Source: Marinifaba aquimaris (GTDB taxonomy: Bacteria; Pseudomonadota; Gammaproteobacteria; Enterobacterales; Alteromonadaceae). From it: a stretch of 64,000 nucleotides of DNA. Of the stretch, positions 1 to 12,000 are shown in pieces. The notes under the pieces are model-generated. The model had not been told where the DNA came from. It was given only the letters and a program-made list of their open reading frames with translations, and did not search any database. Positions within the stretch are counted from its first letter, which is position 1; each line of letters begins with the position of its first letter. Location: assembly GCF_013328345.1 (NCBI RefSeq), contig NZ_JABULX010000013.1, positions 40,461 to 104,460 on the forward strand, read 5' to 3'. Position numbers and translations under genes: made by a program.

Positions 1-3000
1 TTTGAAAATTACCCCGCTTTATCACAAGAGCAACTCGATACTGAATCGATCTCGTCACAGTTAGCTTATCGCTCTGTGGTTGAAAAAATGGATTACCCGC
101 TCAGCTTGATTGCTTACGAACAAGGTGAAAGTTTGAATGTTGGGCTTAAATATGGTGAAGACTGGTTAAGTGAAAATCAAGCTTTGCGCCTTCTTGAGCA
201 AATCGCTCTGATACTCAATTGTATCAGTCAAAACCCTCAACTCTCACATCAGTTCGTTACACCGTTATCAGCAGATGAAAAGCATCTGTTGTTAGATACT
301 TGGAATGACACTTGTGTTCCTTTTCCTGAAAATGACTGCCTGCATCATTTATTTGAACGCCAAGTTGAAAAAACGCCAGATAATATCGCCCTTGTTTTTA
401 ACGATGAGCAATTGACCTATCGCGCATTAAATGAAAAAGCGAATCAACTTGCGCGGGTTATTCAATCTCAACTTAGCAAACAATCAAGCGCAGAGTCTAA
501 AACTGATACTTTTGTCGGGCTTTACCTCGATAGAAGTCTAGAAATGGTCATTAGTATTCTTGCCGTACTAAAAGCCGGTGCAGCATATGTGCCTATTTCA
601 GTTGAAAACCCAACTGAGCGTAGCCAATTTATTTTAAGTGATTGTGCCACGAGTGTGCTGATTTGCCAGCAAGGTTTAATTGAGAGTGTAGAGCGCATTT
701 GCGAAGACTTACCACATCAACCTGCGTTAGTTGTTGTTGATCAAGGTGATACCTATTTAGCTGAAGCAACTGAAAACTTGGACGTTGAAACTAACGTTAA
801 TGAATTAGCCTATGTGATTTATACATCTGGTACAACTGGACAACCTAAAGGTGTAATGGTACCTCATAGCGGTGTCGTTAACCGTCTAGATTGGATGCAA
901 AAGCAATACCCGTTAACGAGTGGCGATAGGGTGTTACAAAAAACACCTTATAGCTTTGATGTATCTGTTTGGGAGTTGTTGTGGGCTAATCAAGTAGGGG
1001 CCTGTATTGTGATGGCGCCACCTAATGTACACAAAGAGCCCGAGCAGTTAGTTTCTTTATTTAATCAAGCGCAAATTACCGTTACTCACTTTGTGCCTTC
1101 GATGTTAGATGCTTTTTGTCAGTATTTAACATTGTCATCTTTACCTTTCCCCAAAAGTTTAAGTAAGGTGTTTTGTAGTGGTGAAGCGTTAACGCCTGCT
1201 CACATTAATAGCTTTAACCAAGTTGCAGTACATCAACAACAGCTGCATAACTTGTATGGCCCAACTGAAGCATCGATAGATGTGAGCTATTTTGACAATG
1301 CACACTTATGTCAGAGCGTGGTGCCTATCGGTAAACCGATTCAAAATACCCAACTGTATGTGCTCAATAGTGCGCTACAACCTGTTGCAATTGGTGCCGT
1401 TGGTGAGTTGTATATAGCGGGTGTTTGTTTGGCTCGCGGGTACCTAAATCGCCCTGAATTAACGGCCAATACTTTTATTGCAAACCCATTTTCAAATGAT
1501 GACTTCAATCGTTCTGGTGTTAGTCAGCTATATAAAACAGGTGATGTTGTACGTTGGCTTGGTGATGGGAACATTGAATACATCGGTCGTAATGATAGCC
1601 AGGTTAAGATAAATGGCTTGCGTATTGAACTGGCTGAAATTGAAAGAGTGCTATCTGAATATCCAACAGTTAGTCAAGCTGTTGTCATTGATTTAGAGGT
1701 GCATAATCGCAAAGCATTAGTTGCTTATATTGTCAGTAATAATGATAGTCAGCTGAACGCTGATGAATTATCTGAATTCTTACGTCAGCGCTTACCCGAA
1801 TACATGGTGCCGTCGAGTTTTAACTCAATTACCGATATTCCATTAACTGCAAATGGCAAGTTAAACAGAAAAGCCTTGGCTGTACCTGATATTGAAACTT
1901 TAGATGAGTACACCCCTGCAAGTACTGAAACTGAACATTGCTTAGCAGAGATTTGGCAGCAGGTATTGGCGAAGCAACAAATTGGTATTCATGACAATTT
2001 CTTTAGAATTGGTGGTGACTCAATTTTAGCTATTCGCGTTATTGCTAAAGCAAAAGCAGCGGGCTTAAATTTCTATGTTAGCGATCTGTTGGCTAAACCA
2101 ACTATTGCTGAATTATCTAAGCTAGATGGCCAAGAGCAGCGCATTGAAACATATCAGCCTTTCTCTGTCATTAGTCACCAAGATGCGTCGTTATTTGCTT
2201 CACCACAAGATCGTACTCTTGTTGATGCTTATCCTGCATCATTAATGCAAACGGCCATGTTGTTGGAGTCAGTTCGTCAGTCTGGGACTTATCACGATGT
2301 CTTTAATTATTACATCAACGCGCATTTTGATTTAGCTAAGTTAGAAGCCGTTATTGCTGAACTGACTGAGCAACATGAAGTATTTCGAACGGCATTCTTT
2401 GATAACGAAGAGTACGGTTTTATGGCTGCGGTTTATGACTCGGTCGACACCACTATCGATGTGCTTACTCAAGATATATCCGTTGATGAATTAATTGCCC
2501 ACGAACACGGTCGATTCTTCGAATTTTCAACGCCTGGGCTGTTTCGCTTTATTGTCAGTAAGGTGGGTGACAGTGGGTTTCGTCTGACCTTTTCATTCCA
2601 CCATGCATTAATGGACGGTTGGAGTGTTGCCAATATGATGAAGCAACTCACTGATCTATATCAGTCGGTTGAGCCAATCGAAAAGGGCGTTCAACTTCAC
2701 TATGGCCAATATATTCAAAATGAATTGGCTGCGATTAACAATGAGTCACTAACCCAATTTTGGCAATCATACCTTGCGGGTTATCAATTACCTGAATATG
2801 GCTTATCAAGTCGCACGTCAGGGCAAGCGCTGGCTTATCAGTACAGTTTAAGTGAAAGTGAATCAGCGGGTATTTTGGCATTGTCGGCCCAGTTGGGTGT
2901 GTCTGTTGATACTGTCTTTTTGACGTTATTCCATTCAACTATGTGCCTGATGTATGGCTGTGATGATTTAGCAATTGCGCTAGTAGTGAATAACCGCCTC

Positions 3001-6000
3001 GAGCAAGATGGCGGTGACAGCCAACTTGGTTTATTCCTCAATACGGTGCCACTGCGTGCTACGTTTGATAAAACTGAAACTGACATTCGCACTCACATCA
3101 ACAATATTGCAAAGCACAAAGGGGAAGTACTTGCTCATAAACACTTACCTCTGAGTCACATTAAATCGCTTTGGGATGATCAACAAGTATTGTTTGATTG
3201 TATTTTCAACTATGTTCACTTCCATATGTTTGATGAACAAAGTCAGGCCGCACCTGTACTTGAAGGTGAGCAGTCTTTTGAAAGAACCGATATTCCCGTG
3301 TCGTTAACGGTTGCAAGACATCAGGACCAATTGACGCTATCGCTCAGTGCAAACGAAAACCATATTAGCGCGACCTGTTTTAATCAAATTAAGGCGTACT
3401 TAATAGCAAGTGTCGCACGAGCAAACAGTACTCAGGCTAAATCACTATTTGAACTGACTGATGCAGATAATTTACTGCTAAAAAACTGGAATAACACGGA
3501 TGTTCAATACCCTGCAGTAAGCACGCTGCATCAATGTTTTGAGCAGCAAGCCAATAGTGAACCAGAAGCGATTGCATTGCATTTCGATGGCGCATCGATG
3601 ACTTATCGTCAGCTCAATGAAAAAGCCAATCAGTTGGCTCATATGATTCAAAGTCATCAGCAACAAAAGGCTGATGGCAAAGACGCAGAGCCATTAGTTG
3701 CCTTGTATTTGGAACGCGGCTTTGACATGGTTGTTGCCATGTTAGCGGTACTAAAAGCCGGTGCAGCTTATGTACCTATTTCAACTGCTTACCCTAGTGA
3801 AAGAACTGACTTTATTTTGAGTGATACAAAGGCCTCATTAGTCATCACTCACGGTATGCATCGCCAGAGATTTATCCACCAATGCGATACTGTCGAAGTG
3901 GATGACGAACAGACCTTGGCATTGTATCAAACAACGAATTTGGGCAAGTCAGTTCAAAGCAGTCACCTAGCTTATGTGATTTATACGTCAGGTACGAGTG
4001 GTAAGCCAAAAGGCGTAATGGTAGAGCACAAAAATGCATTACACCTTGTTCAAGCACAAACCAAAGCATTTGATGCTGATAAATGCCAGCGAGCGTTACA
4101 GTTTGCTTCTTATGTATTCGATGCCAGTGTTTCAGAGATATTTGTGAGCTTACTCAACGGCCACGAACTATTCATTTGTACCGAGCAAGAGCGCCTAGAT
4201 ACTCAAGCATTGAGCCTCTTGATTGAATCTAATGGTATTGAGCTAGCGACCATTCCACCCATTGTATTAGCTCAAATTGAAACTCAAGTAATGGCTTCGG
4301 TTAAAAGCTTGGTCAGCGCGGGTGAGGTGCCAAGTGAGTCTATTCTGGACAGGTTTAGCCAAGTTTGTCAGGTCATTAATGCTTACGGCCCAACTGAAAT
4401 TAGTGTGTGTGCAACAGCACATCGTTACCAAGTTGGGGATCTCAATACCAATATTGGTTTAGCGCTTGATAACGTTAAGCTTTACGTACTTGATAAACAG
4501 TTAAATCCAGTGCCGGTTGGTAGTGTTGGCGAGTTGTATATAGCGGGTGCAGGTGTTGCTCGCGGTTACCTGAACCGCGCGGAATTAACCGCAGAACGCT
4601 TTATCGACAACCCTTTTACTGATGCTTTTGATAAAGGCGAGGGGGAGAACCGCATTTACAAAACGGGCGATATTGTCCGTCGGTTAGCAGATGGGTGCTT
4701 AGAGTACCTAGGACGGAATGATGCACAAATTAAGATCCGTGGTCATCGAATTGAACCCAGTGAAATTAGCCATGTTATAGAGCAATTTAGTGCGGTTAAT
4801 CAAGCCATTGTGATTGATAAAGGTGAAGGTACTCACAAATACCTGGCTGCTTATGTTGTACTGGCATCAGATAAAGACTATCAGTTGGCTGAGCTGCAGG
4901 CATTTTTAGCTGAAAGATTAGCCGACTATATGTTGCCATCAGCCATTACTGTGCTTGATGAAGTCCCGCTAACGATAAACGGCAAACTGGATATCAGGCG
5001 TTTACCTGAACCTGACTTAGTTGCAAATAATCAATATGTCGCGCCTAGAAACGAACTTGAGAGTCAATTGTGTCAAATTTGGCAAGATGTTCTCGTTGTT
5101 GAGCAGGTGGGAATTGAGGATAACTTCTTCGGCATTGGTGGTAACTCTATCACGGCGGTTAAATTAACCGCAGCGTGTAGAAAAGAGTTAGGGATGGAGC
5201 TATCTCTAACTATGTTATTTGAACATAAAACGATAGCTGCAATAGCCGCTAATTTGGATTCACAGCCTACTATTGTTATTCCTGCCTATCAGCAAGACGA
5301 TTACCCATTGTCATTTGCTCAGGAGCGCCTTTTATTTATCGAGCGGTTTGAGCAAGGATCAAGTGCTTATCACATTCCGGCATTCTTTAAGCTTAAAGAT
5401 GACATTAATTGGTCGGCACTAATCAGCGCATTTGAGTATATTGCCCAGCGTCATAAAGTCTTAAAAACAGTATATAAAACCGATAGTCAAGGCGTCGATT
5501 ATCCATCAGTCGTTAACCATCAAGTAACGGTGGCAGATAAGTTTTTAGCAGAACACGAAGATTTATTTACTGCAGTGCAGCAAGAGATTACAAAGCCTTT
5601 CGATTTAAGCGGTGAAATGCCTATGAGGCTTGTTCGTTATGTCGCCAAGGGCCAAGCCTATTTACTGATTCTTTGGCACCATATTGCATTTGATGGCTGG
5701 TCGACGGATATATTTTTATCAGAATTAGCGCAAGCTTATCAGGCGGCATCTAATGGTGAAGCCATCAATTTAATCGAACCTGAAATTAGTTATGCCGATT
5801 ATGCCAAGTGGCAAAGAGAGTATCTGCAAGGTGAGGTATTACAAAACCAATTAGATTATTGGCAAGGGGCATTGTCTGGTTATGAAACACTATCATTGCC
5901 AACGGATAAAACGCGCAATAAAGAGAGTGACTACCGAGGTAACGATTTGCACTTTACGTTATCTGAAGGTTTGTCTAATCAACTGCGCATCCTTGCTAAA

Positions 6001-9000
6001 TCTGAGCAAACAACCTTGTACACCGTATTGCTAAGTGGCTTTTATATCACTTTAGCTAATATTTCTGGTCAGTCTGACATCGTAGTTGGGACACCAGCAG
6101 ATAACCGACATCATGCTCAAACTCAGTCTCTTATTGGCTTTTTTATCAACTCTTTAGCGTTGAGAGCTCAAGTCGATGACGATACTTTAGTGAGTGCGTT
6201 TATTCAGCAGGTACACAGAGTTGTTACTTCGGCTAAGCAAAATCAAGATGTACCTTTTGAAAAGCTTGTCGACTTGCTTAAGGTTGAGCGTGAGCCTTCG
6301 CGCCATCCTATTTTCCAAGTGTTATTTAGTGTGCAGCATTTTGGTGAAAATGAAGCAGATCAATCTTTATTGCCTTTCATTGAGCAAGCATTTAGCAGTG
6401 ATGATGCCTTGTACAGTCCTGCCAAGTTTGATTTGAGTTTGTTTTTAGATGATGGCCACCAGCAAATTTCAGGTATGTTTAACTATGCAATTGGCCTTTT
6501 TGATAAAGCAACGATTGAGCGTTTTAAACATGCCTTTGAACACGTGCTGGTTAAAATGGTTGAGCAAACCCGTTCGCCAATCTATCAAATTAGTGAATTA
6601 CCTGACTCACAGCGAGACTACTTGCTTAATCATTTTAACAATAATGATGTTGCCAGAGAAAATCGGTTCACGCTAGCGCAGCAGTTTGAACAACAGGTAA
6701 GCGCGAACCCTGACCAAATCGCTTTGGTATGTGGCTCGGAGCCACTGAGTTATCAGGCGCTAAATCAGCAAGCAAATCAGTTAGCTCACCACATTAAGGC
6801 GCTTTACTTAGCGAATTCGGGTACTGATATCAAAGGCGATACTTTGATTGGCCTGTATTTCGATCGCGGTATCGATATGATGGTCAGTATGATTGCAGTG
6901 CTCAAAGCGGGGGCGGCATATGTCCCTATTTCACCTGATTATCCTGAGCAACGCAGTCAATTCATCCTTTCAGATACGGATACAAGACTGGTCCTAACAA
7001 ATGACAAATATGTCGATGTACTTGAGCGTTTGTCAAAGCCAGCAGTCGATATTCTATCCGTTGATAAAAAAGCAATATTAGACACCTACAGCGAAGAAAA
7101 TCCACAAGCGAGTAATGCCCTTAGTGATTTAGCTTATGTCATTTATACCTCTGGCACGACGGGTAAACCTAAAGGGGTGATGATTGAACAGCAAAATGTG
7201 AATCATTACTTGCAGGTTATTAACCAAACGTTGCCATCTGCATTTAACAACATCGATTTTTCTTCAAACTATTGTTTTGATTTATCGGTTACGACAACAC
7301 TTTGCCCATTGATGAGTGGCCAGTGTATATATATTTATCAGGGCGATATCAGTGACATAGAAGCTTACCAACATCACTTAGAACAACACCCGATTAACTT
7401 TATTAAAACGACGCCAAGTATTGCGCATTTAGCTTTAGCTCAATCAAACCTTTTTGTTGAGACCTTAATGTTAGGTGGTGAAGCGTTAAGCACAACACAT
7501 TTAGCTGATTTGTCAGCGCATACCAAGCAGATATTTGACGAATACGGGCCGACTGAAACAACTGTTGGTGCGATGATCTCACAAGTGCATCCGCCGTTGG
7601 ATAAAGGGATTGGTAAAGGTTATCCGAACGTCAAACTTTATAATCTAAATGACAGGTTGCAGTTAGTGCCACTGGGAACACCTGGGGAGCTTTATATTGC
7701 AGGTGCCGGTCTTGCCCGCGGGTATTTGAATCGCCCAGCGTTAACGGCCGAACGATTTATCGACAATCATTTAATGAATGCTCGTGATGAATTACACGGT
7801 TACTCACGCTTGTATAAAACAGGTGACATTGTTCGATTCTGCCCTGATGACAATGAAGGTGTTGGTCATGTTGAGTATATGGGGCGAAATGATAGCCAAG
7901 TTAAAATACGAGGCTATCGAGTTGAATTACTTGAAATAGAACAAGTATTAGCAACACATCCGGCTATTAATCAGGCTGTAGTGACTACCTATGGTTCAGA
8001 AGGTAAACAGGGTGTTGCGGCTTATTACCTGGCTGATGACGCGAATGAGTTGACTCATAATGAGTTAACAGCGTTTATGACCACTCATTTAGCTGAATAC
8101 ATGGTACCAAGTCACTTCATCAAAATTGATAGTATTCCGCTGACTGTTAACGGTAAGATCGATTTTTCAGCGTTACCTGAACCCATATTATTAAGTGAAG
8201 ATACTTACCTTGAAGCAAGTAATGAACTAGAAGAAAAGTTAGTTGGTATTTGGCAAACGTTACTCGGTTTAGAAAAAATAGGCGTTCAAGATAATTTCTT
8301 CCGTATTGGTGGCGACTCCATTCTCAGTATTCAGTTGGTCAGCCGTTTGCGAAAAGCAGGTTACCAATTACAGGTAAGGGATATCTTTAATGCCCCAACG
8401 ATAGCTCAATTATCAAACTTATTAAGTACTACCAATAATACCCAAGCAATCGAAGCAGAGCAGGGGCTTTTATCGGGTTCATTTGACTTGCACCCTGTTC
8501 AGCAATGGTTTTTTGAACGCGGTTTGGCAAAAGAAAACCATTGGAACCAAGCTTTTAGCTTAGCTATACCCAATCAATTAACCCAATTGGCGCTAGAGCA
8601 AGCTTTAAATAAATTGATTCATCAGCACGATATGTTGCGCTGTACATTTGAGCGTTCGAGTTCTGGTCAGGTATTACAGCAATATCACGATTATTCAGCC
8701 GAACTAGTCGCACAGGTATCACTTGTGTCTATTGCAGGCATGGATTCAACGGCAATACAGCAGCGTTTAACAGAACTGCAAAATGACTTTGACATCACTG
8801 ACGGTCCGCTTTGGCGAGCAGTGCGGCTAACAGGGTTTACCGATGGCCACGATAGGCTCTTTTTAGCATTTCACCATTTAATTATTGATACTGTTTCTTG
8901 GCGAATTATTGCTGATGACTTACGTGATTTTGTGGAGGGGGTAGATTTACCAGAAAAGACCAGTAGCTATCGACAATGGGTTGGTTTTTTAAATGAATAT

Positions 9001-12000
9001 GCCGAAAACTATCCTCAAGAGACGCGTTATTGGCAATCTGTGCTCACAAAGCAAGTGGATACTTGGCTTGTGGCAGGTGCAACACCCAATAGCCACCAAT
9101 TCAGTTTGTCGAATGAGCTAAGCGAACAGTTATTGCAACATGCCAATAATGCATTCAATACTGAGATTAACGATTTGTTATTAAGTGCTTTAAGCCGAGC
9201 ATTAACACAAACGTTTAAACGAAGTGAGTGTGTGATCACGTTAGAAGGCCATGGTAGAGAGTCGCTTAATGAGTCTTTAGATGTGTCGAGAACGGTGGGG
9301 TGGTTCACCACTATGTATCCTGTTGAGCTGGTTCACTATCAAGACAATGCCGATTTAATTATTCAGACTAAAGAAATGTTACGCCAAATCCCAAATAAAG
9401 GGGTGGGGTATGGCGCATTGAAAAAACAAGGTGTACTGGATGCTGCATACACGACTAAGGTGTGTTTTAACTACTTAGGGCAGATTAATTCAGTATCACA
9501 AGAGGCTTTATCTGATTGGCAGATTAGTGCTGAGCAAACAGGTGAACACAGTGCCAGGGAAAATCGCGATAACTTTATTATCAACATTAATGGTGCAATT
9601 ATCGACGGCCGTCTCGGCTTTAAATTGGATACCCAAATAGCCACAGCGCAAGCTAGCCAGCTAGCGGCTGCATTTGAACAGGCACTGAGCGAAATTATAA
9701 CGTATGCAAGTGATAAGGCAGCACTGGGTACTGAGAGCACGCCAAGTGACTATGCGGTAGATAATTTAAGTTTAACGCACCTTCGCAAGTTACAAACAAA
9801 CTACGAAATTGAAGCTATTTACCCAGCGACCAGTTTACAGCAAGGTTTTATCTATCATTATTTAAGCCAACCTGACGATGATGCATATCGCGTACAAGTC
9901 CTGCTTGATTATGATTACCCGCTTGATATTAACTTGTATCAACAAGCGTGGGCCGCAGCATCACTGCGTTTCCCAATCTTACGAACGTGTTTTGACTGGC
10001 AAGACGATGCTTTGCAAATTATTACTGCTAATTGCAGTATCACAGAAGCTAACTTCAATTTTGTTGATATCAGTGAGCTCAATGAGTCTGAGCGTGAACA
10101 AGCAATAATCGATATTCAACAACAAGACCGACAAGTCGCTTTTGACTTGAGCCAACCCGGGTTACTGCGTTTTACCATTATCAAGCAATCTGCCAGCAGT
10201 TATACCGTTTTGAAATCTGAGCATCACAGCATTGGTGATGGTTGGAGTGGCGCTATTTTATTAGAAGTGGTCCACGACAATTATCAGCAGCTTAGCAAGC
10301 AAAGCACTATTTTACCTGTGGTTGATAAGGCTTATGTGGCGGCTCAAGAGCATTATCAGCAAGAAAACCAAGCGACTAAGGATTACTGGTTAAGAACAAC
10401 TAACCAATTTACCCAAGTAAATGATATTAACCTCTTGTTCAGTCAGCCTATAAACCTAAATCAACCGATTGAAGTAAATACGCCTGCTGAACAAAAGCTG
10501 GTGATTTCAGGTTGTGATTACCAATCGATAAAAGCGATGTGTCGAAATATCGGGGTGACCACCAACGCTGCACTGCAGTTTGCATGGCATAAGCTCATTC
10601 AAATTTACACGCAAGATGAGCAAACGATAGTTGGTACCACTGTCTCTGGTAGAGATATTCCAATTGAAGGCATAGAGCAAAGTGTTGGTTTGTATATTAA
10701 TACTCTGCCATTAGCCGTAAATTGGCATAGCACTGATAGTTGTGCTGATGTACTTCAAGGTATTCAACGAAATATTGCAGATATAAACAGCTACAGCGCA
10801 ATACCATTGAGCCAACTACAACAAAAAGGTGAGCGCTTATTCCACAGCTTATTTGTCTTTGAGAACTACCCACAGCAAACGAACGTCGAGAGTGCTTCGG
10901 GCATTTCCTCCAGCGTTTCGCTAAGACAAGTTATTGAAAAAGTAGATTACGCCATTTCAATTATTGCCTTTGAACAGGCTGATAGCCTTATTGTTGAAAT
11001 GAAATACGGCCAAGAGTGGTTAGCACAATCACACAGTCAAATGCTACTTGAGAAGCTTGCTCTAATTTTGCAATCGATCAGCTCTGATGTGGATAGTGCA
11101 CAGCAAAGCGTGTCGGCTGTAGTTGCAAAGGAGCAAGATCAGCTACTGCGGGTGTTTAACGATGCTGAGCTAAACGCGATAGACAAGTTGCCGTTAGATA
11201 AACAATTTGAAGCGCAGGCTGATAAAACCCCAGAGCACATTGCCTTGCGTTGTCAGTCGCAGCAGTTGACTTATCGAGAGTTAAACCAGCAAGCAGAACA
11301 ACTGGCTATGGTCATTAGAGCCGAATTTAAAAATAAAAATGGTTTTGAGATGCCCAAGCAGAGCTTGGTGGCCTTGTACTTCGATCGCAGTATTGAAATG
11401 TGTATTGCTATGTTAGCGGTGTTAAAAGCAGGAGCGGCTTATGTTCCTTTATCTCCAACACACCCAGAGGAGCGCATTGAGTTTATGCTAGCCGATAGCG
11501 CTGCAGAACTCGTATTAACACAATCGCACCATATCGATTCACTACAGGCCCTTTGTCAAAATACTCAGCAAGCGCCTTGTATCATTGATACGAATAAAAA
11601 GTCGCAAGTCACTTGTGCTTTAGAGGCGAGCAATGATGCAAATAGTTTGGCATATGTCATCTATACCTCTGGTACTACAGGTAAACCAAAAGGGGTATTA
11701 GTCGAGCATCAATCACTGAGCAATTTAATTGCAAGTCAAACCGCTGCTTTTGAATTTACTCAAGATGAAGTCGCCATTTTACTGGCACCTTATATTTTTG
11801 ATGCATCAGTCGAATCGATTTGGTTACCCCTGCTTAATGGTGCCGAGTTGATTATTCCAACTGAGTCGCAGGTTCAATCTGTTGATGTGATCAAACACGT
11901 CATTGCTCAGCAAGGCGTCACACATGTGCTAGCGTCTGCGAGTTATTTACAAGCGTTAGGACAAGTTGAACAAGCGCATGCTATCAAGCGCGTGATCACT

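Noticed and set aside
76..78. GTG at 76 as the start of the synthetase gene
   Set aside because: The frame is open from base 1 and bases 1-75 encode condensation-domain sequence; the gene continues from outside the window.
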